The notes: generated by a model from the letters alone, not told the origin. A stretch of DNA of 64,000 nucleotides from an uncultured Pelagibacteraceae bacterium (GCA_902550285.1 CACCYQ010000001.1:1-64000); one strand, 5' to 3'. Positions 48,589 to 58,574 are shown, counted from the first letter of the stretch. Translations and numbers: made by a program.

Positions 48589-49419
48589 ATGGATAAAAAA
48601 AAGTGCATCATAACAGGTAGCAATGGATATTTAGGAAAACAATTATCAGTAATATTTAAAAAATATGGTTGGCAAGTAGTAGAGTTATCAAGCTCAAATA
48701 AAGATGATCAATTTAATTTTAATTTGAAAAATTTAGAAAATTTTAAATATAATGTGCTCGAAAAATGTAATTTATTAATTCACACAGCTTACGATTTTTC
48801 AGCAAACAGTTTAGAGAAAAGTATTTCAACAAATGTCAATGGATCAGAAAAATTATTTTATTTTGCAAAAAAAATGAATGTAGAAAAAATAATTCATATA
48901 TCATCTTTAAGTTCTTTTAATAAAGCAAAATCTATTTATGGAAAAACAAAAATAGAAATAGAAAATGTTTCAAAAAAATATGGTGTAATTAATTTAAGAG
49001 CAGGACTTTTTTTTGGAGGAGATTCAAAATTAATAGAAAAAATTAGTAATATTTGTAAAAAAATTCCAATCATTCCTTTAATTGGCAATGGTAGTTTTAA
49101 GTTACATTTATGTCACTATGAAGACTTGTCAAACTTTATAATAAATATTTATAATGACAAAAATTGTGATTTATCAAAAATTTATTATTGTTGCTCTAAA
49201 ACAAGCATAACGTTTAAACAGCTAGTTAAAAAAATTTCTAATAATAAATTAACAATCCCAATACCAGTATATTTTATCATTATTTTTTTAAAAATTATTG
49301 AAATAATAAAAATTAAATTGCCTCTAAATTTAGATAATCTTTACGGATTGATAGTATATAATGATGAGATAGAATTTGAAAATTCTGATAAATATAAAAT
49401 TCTTTTTAGAACTTTATAG
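48589..49419 (+). CDS. NAD-dependent epimerase/dehydratase family protein
   Basis: CIITGSNGYLGKQL; SIYGKTKIEIE (YxxxK). Confidence 0.85.
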   Translation: MDKKKCIITGSNGYLGKQLSVIFKKYGWQVVELSSSNKDDQFNFNLKNLENFKYNVLEKCNLLIHTAYDFSANSLEKSISTNVNGSEKLFYFAKKMNVEKIIHISSLSSFNKAKSIYGKTKIEIENVSKKYGVINLRAGLFFGGDSKLIEKISNICKKIPIIPLIGNGSFKLHLCHYEDLSNFIINIYNDKNCDLSKIYYCCSKTSITFKQLVKKISNNKLTIPIPVYFIIIFLKIIEIIKIKLPLNLDNLYGLIVYNDEIEFENSDKYKILFRTL

Positions 49420-49468
49420 TTTGTTGATTCAAGTTTAAACATCACTTTTTTTATGGTAAAAAATAAAA

Positions 49469-50056
49469 ATGAAACTATCAGGCTATTATCAAATTAATCA
49501 AAATAAACAAAAAGTTTGGGAAGCATTAAATGATCCTGAAATTTTACAAAAATCAATTCCCGGATGCGAAGAATTTAAAAGAAATTCCGATACAAATTTT
49601 ACTGCCACAGCAACAAATAAAATTGGACCATTCAATGCTACTTTTACTGGTGATATTGAATTAAAAGAAATAAAAGCACCTGATAGTTATGTAATTGAAG
49701 GTTCGGGAAATTCACCAGTAGGTTTTGCTTCTGGAAATGCAAAAGTAAAACTAGAAGAGTCTGATGGGGGAACAAAACTTGTTTATGAAGTTGAAGCAAA
49801 TGTTGGAGGAAAAATTGCTCAAGTTGGATCGCGATTAATTGATATGACAGCTAAAAAAATGGCTGACATTTTTTTTGGAAAATTCTCAGAACTGATTTCA
49901 ACACAAGAAAAACCGCAAGAAGTGGATTTTAAAGCAATTAATGACAATCAAAAATCAAATACTCCAAATCAACCAAACAATTTTTTAAGTAAAAAAATCA
50001 TAATTTATATATCTGCAGTAATTTTATTAGGAATAACAGCATATTTAATTATTTAA
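49469..50056 (+). CDS. coxG: CoxG-family (SRPBCC) membrane-anchored protein
   Basis: MKLSGYYQINQNKQKVWEALNDPEILQKSIPGCEEF; C-terminal TM segment; upstream of coxSLM. Confidence 0.92.
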   Translation: MKLSGYYQINQNKQKVWEALNDPEILQKSIPGCEEFKRNSDTNFTATATNKIGPFNATFTGDIELKEIKAPDSYVIEGSGNSPVGFASGNAKVKLEESDGGTKLVYEVEANVGGKIAQVGSRLIDMTAKKMADIFFGKFSELISTQEKPQEVDFKAINDNQKSNTPNQPNNFLSKKIIIYISAVILLGITAYLII

Positions 50057-50159
50057 GTCGCGTCAAAGTAGAATCAAAATTTCATAATTAATTGAACATT
50101 TTTTTTTATTATGATTAAATGATTGTAACAAATTAGTAACTTTTTCAAGGAGGTGGGAC

Positions 50160-50621
50160 ATGAAAAAAGTTAGTGTTGAAATTAATGGTAAGAAAGTTAC
50201 CAAAGAGATACAAGATCACACAATATTATCAGTTTTTATTAGAGAAAATTTAAATTTAACAGGTACGCATGTTGGATGTGATACTAGCCAATGTGGAGCT
50301 TGTGTTGTTCATGTTGATGGAAAATCAATAAAAAGTTGCACGGCACTTGCCGCTGATGTTAATGGATCGAAAATTACAACGATAGAAGGCATTACTAAAA
50401 ATGGGAATATGCACCCGATGCAAGAAGCATTTAAAAAACTTCATGGATTGCAGTGTGGTTTTTGTACTCCAGGAATGGTTATGAGTGCAATTGATCTATT
50501 ACAAAATAATAAAAAACCGTCTGACACCGAAATAAGAGAGTGGCTAGAAGGTAATATATGTAGATGTACCGGTTATCAAAATATAATAGCTGCTGTAAAA
50601 GAAGCAGCTTCTAAAATGTAG
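50160..50621 (+). CDS. coxS: Molybdenum hydroxylase, 2Fe-2S small subunit (CoxS-type)
   Basis: [21 protein letters not shown] and CGFCTPGM...[27 protein letters not shown]. Confidence 0.95.
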   Translation: MKKVSVEINGKKVTKEIQDHTILSVFIRENLNLTGTHVGCDTSQCGACVVHVDGKSIKSCTALAADVNGSKITTIEGITKNGNMHPMQEAFKKLHGLQCGFCTPGMVMSAIDLLQNNKKPSDTEIREWLEGNICRCTGYQNIIAAVKEAASKM

Positions 50622-50635
50622 GAGGGAAATAAGAT

Positions 50636-53011
50636 ATGGCAAGTTTAGTTGGATCTAGGGTCGAAAGAAAAGAAGATAAAAAACTTTTAACTGGAAGAGG
50701 AAAATATACAGCGGATGTGAACTTTGTTAACCAAACATTTGCATATTTTGTAAGATCACCTCATGCAAGAGCACAAATTAAAAAAGTTGATATAACTAAA
50801 GCAATGAAAGCACCCGGTGTGGTGTCTATACTTACAGGAGCAGATATTGCAAACGACAAAATAGGAGGATTGATAGCTGGATGGAGAATTAAAAGTGAAG
50901 ATGGATCTGATATGAAAGTTCCAGCTCACCCACCACTTGCAAATGAAATAGTTAACTATGTAGGAGATCATGTTGCTGTTGTAATAGCTGATTCACTCGA
51001 CGAAGCAAGAAATGCAGCAGAGTTTGTTAAAGTTGACTATAAAATCCTAAAAGCTGTAGTAGACACAAAAGGTGCAATGGATTCAGATCAAATTTATAAA
51101 GATATTCCAAAAAATTTATGTTTCGATTGGTTGTTAGGTGATAGAGCAAAAGTAAAAGAAGCTTTTGAAAAAGCAGACAAAATAATTAAAATTGATTTAA
51201 TTAATAACAGAGTTATTCCTAATGCTATGGAGCCTAGAGCAGCTAATGCTGATTATAATCCATCAACCGAAGAAATAACTTTATACACAACAAGTCAAAA
51301 CCCACACTTAGCTAGAATAATTATATCTGCATTTAATGGTGTCGCTCCAGAAAACAAATTAAGAGTTATAGCTCCAGATGTTGGAGGAGGATTTGGGTCA
51401 AAGATTTATCCTTACGCTGAAGAAGTTGTATGTAGTTGGGCAGCAAAAAAAATTGAAAGACCTGTCAAATGGGTTGCTGATAGAACAGAGTCTTTTTTAT
51501 CAGATTGTCATGGAAGAGATCACGTTACACATGCTGAACTTGCAGTTAAAAATGATGGAACGTTTTTAGGTTTTAAAAATGAAACAATAGCAAATATTGG
51601 AGCTTATGCTTCAGTGTTTGGAACAGTAACTCCAACTTATTTATTTGGACCTTGTGCTACCGGAGTTTATAAAATGCCTGCGGCTTATACCAATGTAAAA
51701 GCAGTATTCACTAATACTGCACCAGTAGACGCTTATAGAGGAGCTGGAAGACCAGAAGCAACCTATACAATAGAAACACTGGTAGAAAAAGCAGCAAGAG
51801 AACTTGGTATGGATCCAGCTGAAATTCGTATGAAAAATTTTCCAACTCAATTTCCATTCCAACAAACATTAGTTCATTCTGTAGACTCAGGAGATTATGT
51901 TGCTAGTTTGAACAAAGCAATGGAAGTAGCTGACTACAAAGGTTTTGAAAAAAGGAAAAGAGAGTCTGCTAACAAAGGTAAATTAAGAGGAATTGGATTA
52001 TGCTCATACTTTGAGGCTTGTGGTATAGCACCATCGCCTGTTGTTATGATGCTAGGATGTGGAATAGGATTGTGGGAATCTGCAGAAGTTAGATTTAATC
52101 CGACAGGAAATGTTACTGTATTTACTGGTTCACATAGTCATGGACAAGGCCATGATACTACTTTTGCTCAAATAGCTGCAGATCAACTAGGTGTACCAAT
52201 AGAAAACATTGAAATCTCTCATGGAGATACGGACAAAGGACCTTTTGGATACGGAACTTATGGTTCAAGATCTTTAACAGTAGGTGGAACAGCAATAGTT
52301 AAAGCCTGTGATAAAATAATAGCAAAAGGAAAAAGAGTTGCAGCAAAAATGTTAGAAGCAAGTGTAGATGACGTAGAGTTTAGCAATGGAGAATTTGTTG
52401 TAGCAAAATCGAATAAAAAGAAAACAATTGGTGAAATAGCATTTGCTTGCTACTTACCAGGTACTTATGGTGAGGTTAAATCACCTTTACCTGAAGGAGA
52501 GGAGCCAGGACTTAAAGAAACATCCTTTTTTGATCCTGCTAACTTTTCTTTTCCAGCAGGTTCACATATTTGTGAAGTGGAAGTAGATCCTGATATAGGA
52601 GAAACAAAAGTAGTTAAATATACTGCAATAGATGATTTTGGAACTATTATTAATCCTTTGGTAGTCGAAGGACAGGTTCATGGAGGAATAGTTCAAGGAA
52701 TAGGACAAGCACTCTATGAAAATTGTCATTACGACGAGACAGGCCAATTAGTTACAGCATCTTATATGGATTATACTATGCCTAGAGCTGATAATTTTCC
52801 AGAATTTGATTTAGGATTTACATGTACGCCTGCCACTTCAAATCCGCTTGGAACTAAAGGATGTGGGGAAGCTGGAGCAATTGCATCACCGCCAGCAGTG
52901 ATGAACGCAGTGATGAACGCTATAGGAACAGAAATTTCAATGCCAGCAACTGCAGAAAAAGTTTGGAAAGCTTGTAATCAAAATAAGAAAAAAAATTCGG
53001 AAGCAGCATAA
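50636..53011 (+). CDS. coxL: Molybdenum hydroxylase large subunit, form II CoxL-type
   Basis: Form-II active-site loop AYRGAGR; GGGFGSK; GCGEAGAI. Confidence 0.92.
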   Translation: MASLVGSRVERKEDKKLLTGRGKYTADVNFVNQTFAYFVRSPHARAQIKKVDITKAMKAPGVVSILTGADIANDKIGGLIAGWRIKSEDGSDMKVPAHPPLANEIVNYVGDHVAVVIADSLDEARNAAEFVKVDYKILKAVVDTKGAMDSDQIYKDIPKNLCFDWLLGDRAKVKEAFEKADKIIKIDLINNRVIPNAMEPRAANADYNPSTEEITLYTTSQNPHLARIIISAFNGVAPENKLRVIAPDVGGGFGSKIYPYAEEVVCSWAAKKIERPVKWVADRTESFLSDCHGRDHVTHAELAVKNDGTFLGFKNETIANIGAYASVFGTVTPTYLFGPCATGVYKMPAAYTNVKAVFTNTAPVDAYRGAGRPEATYTIETLVEKAARELGMDPAEIRMKNFPTQFPFQQTLVHSVDSGDYVASLNKAMEVADYKGFEKRKRESANKGKLRGIGLCSYFEACGIAPSPVVMMLGCGIGLWESAEVRFNPTGNVTVFTGSHSHGQGHDTTFAQIAADQLGVPIENIEISHGDTDKGPFGYGTYGSRSLTVGGTAIVKACDKIIAKGKRVAAKMLEASVDDVEFSNGEFVVAKSNKKKTIGEIAFACYLPGTYGEVKSPLPEGEEPGLKETSFFDPANFSFPAGSHICEVEVDPDIGETKVVKYTAIDDFGTIINPLVVEGQVHGGIVQGIGQALYENCHYDETGQLVTASYMDYTMPRADNFPEFDLGFTCTPATSNPLGTKGCGEAGAIASPPAVMNAVMNAIGTEISMPATAEKVWKACNQNKKKNSEAA

Positions 53012-53021
53012 GGAGCAAAAT

Positions 53022-53807
53022 ATGAAAACATTTAATTATCATTCAGCTAAAGACGTAAAAGAAGCTTCAAAAATATCATCTTCTAGCTCAGCTTTTTTAG
53101 CAGGAGGAATGACAACTATTCCGTCTATTAAATTAGGATTAGCAAGTTATAGAGATATTATAGATATAAAAGGAATAAAAAGTTTGTCAGGAATTAAAGT
53201 TAGCGGCAAGTCTGTAAAAATTGGATCAACGACAAAACATGTTGAAGTAGCAAATTCAAAAGAAGTAAAAAAAGCAATACCATCTTTAGCTGCTTTAGCC
53301 GAAGGAATTGGAGACCCGCAAGTAAGAAACAGAGGTACAATTGGAGGATCAGTTGCTAACAATGATCCATCTGCTGATTATCCATCAGCTTGTATAGCTT
53401 TAAATGCTGTTATCCACACAAATAGTAGAAAAATAGAAGCTGAAAAATTTTTTAAAGGTATGTTTGAAACTGCATTAAAGAGTGGAGAAATTATTGAAGC
53501 GATAGAATTTTCAATTCCAGAAAAATCGAATTATCAAAAATATCCGAACCCAGCATCAAGGTATGCTGTTGTTGGAGTTTACGTGGCTAAACATAAAAGT
53601 GAAGTTAATGTTGCAGTTACGGGAGCAAAATCATGTGTTTATAATGATAAAGATTTGGCAAAAGCATTATCAAATAATTTTTCATCTTCAGCAGTAGATG
53701 CAGTTAGAATTTCCTCATCAGGAATGAACTCAGATATACATGCATCAGCAGAATACAGAGCAAACATGGTAAAAGTTTTTGCAAAAAAAGCTGTTGAAGC
53801 TTGCTAA
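53022..53807 (+). CDS. coxM: Molybdenum hydroxylase FAD subunit (CoxM-type)
   Basis: FLAGGMTTIPSIKL, RNRGTIGGSVANNDPSADYPSA. Confidence 0.93.
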   Translation: MKTFNYHSAKDVKEASKISSSSSAFLAGGMTTIPSIKLGLASYRDIIDIKGIKSLSGIKVSGKSVKIGSTTKHVEVANSKEVKKAIPSLAALAEGIGDPQVRNRGTIGGSVANNDPSADYPSACIALNAVIHTNSRKIEAEKFFKGMFETALKSGEIIEAIEFSIPEKSNYQKYPNPASRYAVVGVYVAKHKSEVNVAVTGAKSCVYNDKDLAKALSNNFSSSAVDAVRISSSGMNSDIHASAEYRANMVKVFAKKAVEAC

Positions 53808-53837
53808 TTTAATCTAACGGTATTAACCTAATATCAA

Positions 53838-54167
53838 ATGAAAAACTCATTTGATGAAAAGATTCTTGAAGAGGCAAATGATTGGGTTAAAGCTAATCAG
53901 AAAGTTGTTTTGGCTACTGTCATACAAACTTGGGGCTCTTCACCAAGGCAAGTTGGAAGCAGAATGATAGTAAATGAAACTGGAGATTTTTCAGGTTCAG
54001 TTTCAGGCGGATGTGTTGAATCTGCCGTTGTTAGAGAATGCATAGGTTTAATTAAAGATAATAAACCATGTAAAAAAATTGAATTTAAAGTTTCAAATGA
54101 AAGTGCCTGGGAAGTAGGACTTGCTTGTGGTGGTGAGATAGCAGTCTATCTTGAGCAAATAAATTAA
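53838..54167 (+). CDS. XdhC/CoxI N-terminal-domain protein
   Basis: VLATVIQTWGSSPRQVGSRM, SGSVSGGCVESAV, ACGGEI. Confidence 0.88.
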   Translation: MKNSFDEKILEEANDWVKANQKVVLATVIQTWGSSPRQVGSRMIVNETGDFSGSVSGGCVESAVVRECIGLIKDNKPCKKIEFKVSNESAWEVGLACGGEIAVYLEQIN

Positions 54168-54847
54168 TGAAACTAAAAATTCTTCAAGAAATAATTAAAA
54201 AAAAAGATTCTAAAACTGAATTTTCAATTGTAACTAATCTAAAGGATGGTGATAGCGAGATATTTGAAAAAGGAAAAAAACTAAGTAAAAATTTTGAAAG
54301 TTATCAAGATCAGATAGAAATTTTTTTTAAAACAAAAAAAAATGGAGTTATAGAAAATACAGAGATTTTTGTTGAAACATACATAAGACCAATAAAAGTA
54401 ATTATTGTAGGCGCAGTACATATTGCTCAATACATTGTAGATTTTGCAAAAAGTTTAAATTTTGAAATATCAATAATTGACCCAAGAGGTTATTTTGCAT
54501 CAGAACAAAGATTTCCCGATTTAAAAATAATAAATAAATGGCCAGATGAAGCATTTAAAGAAATAGAAACAAATGAAAATACAGCTTTAATTGCTTTAAC
54601 ACATGATCCAAAAATTGATGATCCGGCCTTACAACATGCTTTAAATAAAAAATTTTATTATATAGGTGCTCTTGGAAGTAAGAAAACTCATGAGAATAGA
54701 TGTCAAAGATTAAAAACAACTGGCTTTAGTGATGAACAAATTAATTCAATTCATGGACCAATAGGAATTAAATTAGGTGGTAGGTCAGCACCTGAGATAG
54801 CTTTATCAATTATTGCTCAATTGGTTTCTGAAACTTATAAAAAATAA
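54167..54847 (+). CDS. XdhC Rossmann-domain protein (separate C-terminal half)
   Basis: VIIVGAVHIAQYIVDFAKSLNFEISIIDPR; YIGALGSKKTHENR; GIKLGGRSAPEIALSI. Confidence 0.88.
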   Translation: MKLKILQEIIKKKDSKTEFSIVTNLKDGDSEIFEKGKKLSKNFESYQDQIEIFFKTKKNGVIENTEIFVETYIRPIKVIIVGAVHIAQYIVDFAKSLNFEISIIDPRGYFASEQRFPDLKIINKWPDEAFKEIETNENTALIALTHDPKIDDPALQHALNKKFYYIGALGSKKTHENRCQRLKTTGFSDEQINSIHGPIGIKLGGRSAPEIALSIIAQLVSETYKK

Positions 54848-55419
54848 TGATTAAAGCAATTTTTCTTGCTGCAGGCCAATCAAAGAGAATTAAATACGAA
54901 AATAAACTAGTTAAGAGATATAAAAACACACCTTTAATTAATCATTCATTAAAAGTATTACACAAAACTAAAGTAAATAAAGTTATCATAGTTCTTGGTC
55001 ATCAACGCAAAGAAGTCAAAAAAATAATTTTGAAGAATAAAAAAAATATTTTTATCTATAATAAAGATTATAAAAAAGGCATTGCATCTTCAATAAAAGT
55101 TGGATTAAAAAAAGTAGCAAGAAATGATAAAGGATTTATTGTTGTTCAGTCAGATATGCCATTTATCAAAAAATCAGATATCAATAAAATTTACAATTCA
55201 ATTAAATTAAAAAAGTTTTTAGTTCATGTTTTAAAGTTTAAAAATAAGATAGGCAATCCAATAGGTTTTGACATCTCATTAACTAAAAGATTTAAAAAAA
55301 TAAAAGGTGAATACGGTGCAAAATTTATGGTGAAAAGATTAAAAAATAAGACAAACTTTATCAAAGTGAATTCAAGTAAAGTTTTTAAAGATTTTGATTT
55401 AAAAAAAGATTTTAATTAG
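54847..55419 (+). CDS. MobA/MocA-like molybdenum cofactor nucleotidyltransferase
   Basis: IFLAAGQSKRIKYENKLVKRYKNTPLINHSLK; VVQSDMPFI. Confidence 0.82.
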   Translation: MIKAIFLAAGQSKRIKYENKLVKRYKNTPLINHSLKVLHKTKVNKVIIVLGHQRKEVKKIILKNKKNIFIYNKDYKKGIASSIKVGLKKVARNDKGFIVVQSDMPFIKKSDINKIYNSIKLKKFLVHVLKFKNKIGNPIGFDISLTKRFKKIKGEYGAKFMVKRLKNKTNFIKVNSSKVFKDFDLKKDFN

Positions 55420-55858
55420 CTTGAATAGGATTTCCTTTTAACCATTCACTTTCATTATTTTCATAGTGTTCTTTTTTCCAAATTGGAGATCTTTTTTTAA
55501 TTTCTTCAATGATGTATCTTGATAAATCGTATGCCTCAGATCTATGGGGACAAGCTACTGCAATAATAATGCTAATTTCACCAAGTCCAACATAACCTTT
55601 AACATGTTCAATAAATACAGATTTATCTTTAATATTCAGTTTTTTATCGGCTTCATTATAAATTTCTTTAAAACTTTTAATTACTAATTCGTCGTGACTG
55701 TCATAAGTAATTCCAGTAACTTTTTTATTTTCACTATTTTCTCTTACAGTTCCGTAAAATACTATTGAAGCACCAAATTTTGATGAAGCAATAAACTCTT
55801 CAGCATTTTCTGGTTTAATTTTTTCTTTTGAAAGATCAATTATTTTTGCATGAAGCAT
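55412..55858 (-). CDS. moaE: Molybdopterin synthase catalytic subunit
   Basis: ASIVFYGTVREN, GYVGLGEISIIIAVACPHRSEAYD, SPIWKKEHYE. Confidence 0.93.
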   Translation of the reverse strand: MLHAKIIDLSKEKIKPENAEEFIASSKFGASIVFYGTVRENSENKKVTGITYDSHDELVIKSFKEIYNEADKKLNIKDKSVFIEHVKGYVGLGEISIIIAVACPHRSEAYDLSRYIIEEIKKRSPIWKKEHYENNESEWLKGNPIQAN

Positions 55859-56127
55859 TAACCACCTCCTATGGGAGGAATAATTCCAATTTTTTGATCT
55901 TTAGTAATTTGATAACTGTCAGAAATAATATTGTTATCTTCAGAACAAAATGCAGATGTTTCAATTATTTTTTTATAATTTTTGTTTCCTTTAAATTTTT
56001 CATCTACATAGTGAATTATTTTTTTTCTTAGGTCTTTAATAGAAATGTTTTCTTTAATATTAAGTTCTAAAAATTCTTTATTACTTAAATCTCTACTTGC
56101 ACCAAATAGTTCAAGTTTTATTTTCAT
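55858..56127 (-). CDS. moaD: Molybdopterin synthase sulfur carrier subunit
   Basis: Ubiquitin-like, C-terminal IIPPIGGG; between moaE and moaC. Confidence 0.92.
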   Translation of the reverse strand: MKIKLELFGASRDLSNKEFLELNIKENISIKDLRKKIIHYVDEKFKGNKNYKKIIETSAFCSEDNNIISDSYQITKDQKIGIIPPIGGG

Positions 56128-56673
56128 TTAAAAAATATTTTCTAGAAATTTAGGTAAGCCATCTGGATTAGTCCACAAACCACTTTTTCCACCTTCCTTT
56201 ATTAACAATTTTACATTATCAATTTTTAGATGTGGATTAACAATTTTACTTAAATCATAAATAGTTATTAGCGCTGCATTAACACCCATGATTGCTTCCA
56301 TTTCAACACCTGTTTTTGCAACAGCAGATACCACACAAAAAACTTCCAGAGAGTTATCTATTTCATTCATAACAATTTTTGTTGCTGTATGGTCAATAGG
56401 TAGAGGGTGGCACAAAGGTATTAATTCACTAGTTTTTTTAACACCCAAAACAGCCGACACTTCTGCTAGACTTATAGGGTCTCCCTTAGGCATTTTTTTA
56501 TTTTTTATTAAATCAAAAACTTCTTTACCAATATAAATTTTTCCTGAGGCAAGCGCTCTTCTGAATGTTTCTTTTTTTGAAGAAACATCAACCATATTAA
56601 ATGAATTTTTTTTAAAAATTTCTTTTGCCCAATCTTTTAACTCATCTTGGTTTACTAATTTTAATTTAGTCAA
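56128..56673 (-). CDS. moaC: Cyclic pyranopterin monophosphate synthase
   Basis: MVDVSSKKETFRRALASGKI, KKTSELIPLCHPLPI, GVEMEAIMGVNAALITIYDLSK. Confidence 0.95.
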   Translation of the reverse strand: MTKLKLVNQDELKDWAKEIFKKNSFNMVDVSSKKETFRRALASGKIYIGKEVFDLIKNKKMPKGDPISLAEVSAVLGVKKTSELIPLCHPLPIDHTATKIVMNEIDNSLEVFCVVSAVAKTGVEMEAIMGVNAALITIYDLSKIVNPHLKIDNVKLLIKEGGKSGLWTNPDGLPKFLENIF

Positions 56674-57666
56674 TTATCCTCCAGTTTTAGATAAATTTTT
56701 AGTTGAACCCGTTTCTCCAAGTTCTAAATAATGAGACTCTTTTTTAAATTGCATTTGCTTTAGTATTAGATCTTTTAACTCACTAAGTTGATCATCTTTT
56801 TGTAACAAATGTCTTACACTAATTCCAGTATTCCCGAATAAACAGAGTCTTAAATCTCCCCTAGATGTAATTCTTAAACGATTACAAGTTCTACAAAAAT
56901 CTTTTGAATAAGGAGCAATAATTCCAAACTTGCCCTTAAATTCAGGATTTATATAATTTAAAGAAGGACCCGCATCCTTTCCTAGTGTTTGAAATATCCA
57001 TTTATTTTCATTTAAATAATTCTTAAATATCTTAGATGAAACATGATATTTTTTAAAATAGTCTAAATTATCACCCGTTTGCATTAACTCTATATATCTA
57101 AAATCAACTTTATTAGTTCGAATAAAATCTGACCATTTAGCAAAATCTTTTTCTGATGAATTAATTTTATTTAATAGAACAGCATTAATTTTAATGTTCT
57201 CAAATCCTAAATCTTGTAAATTTTTTATTCCTTGTAAAATTTCTGGCAATCTATCATGACCGGTAATATTTTTAAAAGTTTCACGGTCGAGACTATCTAT
57301 GCTTATATTAATTCCATTTAAACCACCATCAACTAATAACTTTGCTTTTTTATCCAGATGATAGCCATTTGTAGTAATTACAACTTTTTCAATTCCAGAT
57401 TCAAATTTTAAGACTTTAATGATTTCAAAAAAATCCTTTCTTACTGTTGGTTCTCCCCCAGTAATTCTAATTTTGCTAACTCCTAATTCAGAAAAACATT
57501 TTGCAAGACGTTTTATTTCATCGAGGTGAAGAAATTTTCTATTATCACTTTTATCTACCTGATAACCGTTTGGTAAACAATAACCACATTTAAAATTACA
57601 AACATCTGTAATTGACATTCTTATGTAAGGAAATGTTCTACCAAAACTATCTCTAAGAATTTTCAT
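56674..57666 (-). CDS. moaA: GTP 3',8-cyclase
   Basis: Radical-SAM DVCNFKCGYCLP; C-terminal CRTCNRLRITSRGDLRLCLFG; ends GGSTK-like ETGSTKNLSKTGG. Confidence 0.95.
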   Translation of the reverse strand: MKILRDSFGRTFPYIRMSITDVCNFKCGYCLPNGYQVDKSDNRKFLHLDEIKRLAKCFSELGVSKIRITGGEPTVRKDFFEIIKVLKFESGIEKVVITTNGYHLDKKAKLLVDGGLNGINISIDSLDRETFKNITGHDRLPEILQGIKNLQDLGFENIKINAVLLNKINSSEKDFAKWSDFIRTNKVDFRYIELMQTGDNLDYFKKYHVSSKIFKNYLNENKWIFQTLGKDAGPSLNYINPEFKGKFGIIAPYSKDFCRTCNRLRITSRGDLRLCLFGNTGISVRHLLQKDDQLSELKDLILKQMQFKKESHYLELGETGSTKNLSKTGG

Positions 57667-57710
57667 TTAATTTTTTATAAAATAAGTTAACATATATAAT
57701 CAAATATATC

Positions 57711-58547
57711 ATGAGCAAAATCCTTACCAATGATGAGATAAATCAGTTCAAAAAAGATGGAGCTGTATTTTTAAAAGGAAAATTTGATATTAGTTGGATA
57801 AAAAAACTTCAAACTGGAATAGAAAAAGATATAAAAAACCCAAGTCCTAGATTTAAATCTCATACTATAGAAAAAGGTGTTCCTGCTTATTTAGAAGACT
57901 ATTGGACTTGGCACTTGGTACCAGAATTTGAAGATTTTGTATTCAACTCTCCTTACGCACAAATAGCATCTGAATTGATGTCTGCAAAAAAAATTAATCT
58001 TGTTATGGATAATTGGTTTTTAAGAGAAAGTGGATCTAAATCTAAAACACCTTTTCACCATGATGTAAGTTATTTTGATATGGAGGGTACAATGTGTGTA
58101 CTTTGGTTACCACTTCAACCAAGCAAAAAAGATGAAGGTGTTGCTTGGGTAAAAGGATCGCATTTATGGAATAAACTTTTTTTAAGAGTATTGTTTAAAG
58201 ATGGACATAAAATTGAAGGGAAAGAATGTATTATCGATGGAAAAAAATATGAACTTCCACCAGATATTCTAGGAAATAAAGATAAATATGAATTTTTAAA
58301 TTGGGATTGTGAATTAGGAGATTGTGTAATTTTTGATATGAGAACACTCCATGGAGCTCTTAGTACAAATATTCCAGACAAAAAATTAAGTCGTTATACT
58401 TTAAGAGTAGCAAAAGAAGATGCAAAAATAAGTTATATTGGAGATTGGACCAGTTATAATTACAGAAAAGCTATGCAAGATGCTGGGTACAAAAACGGGG
58501 ATTCTTTAGGTGGAAAAATGTTTCCAACTTTGTTTGAAGCCATCTAA
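57711..58547 (+). CDS. Phytanoyl-CoA dioxygenase (PhyH) family protein
   Basis: HHD Fe motif in TPFHHDVSYF, MRTLHGAL, SRYTLR. Confidence 0.87.
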   Translation: MSKILTNDEINQFKKDGAVFLKGKFDISWIKKLQTGIEKDIKNPSPRFKSHTIEKGVPAYLEDYWTWHLVPEFEDFVFNSPYAQIASELMSAKKINLVMDNWFLRESGSKSKTPFHHDVSYFDMEGTMCVLWLPLQPSKKDEGVAWVKGSHLWNKLFLRVLFKDGHKIEGKECIIDGKKYELPPDILGNKDKYEFLNWDCELGDCVIFDMRTLHGALSTNIPDKKLSRYTLRVAKEDAKISYIGDWTSYNYRKAMQDAGYKNGDSLGGKMFPTLFEAI

Positions 58548-58574
58548 CTTCCAGTTAAAAAAAACTGGAAGTTA
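58545..58574. terminator. Bidirectional terminator hairpin between convergent genes
   Basis: TAACTTCCAGTT-AAAAAA-AACTGGAAGTTA: perfect 12-bp stem; left arm includes the PhyH stop codon. Confidence 0.75.

Noticed and set aside
50160-53807. Aerobic CO dehydrogenase enabling CO oxidation
   Set aside because: CoxL has the form II AYRGAGR loop and SLM gene order; form II does not by itself support CO oxidation.
53838-54847. XdhC as a frameshifted pseudogene
   Set aside because: Both halves keep intact motifs and are joined by a normal TAATGA stop/start overlap.
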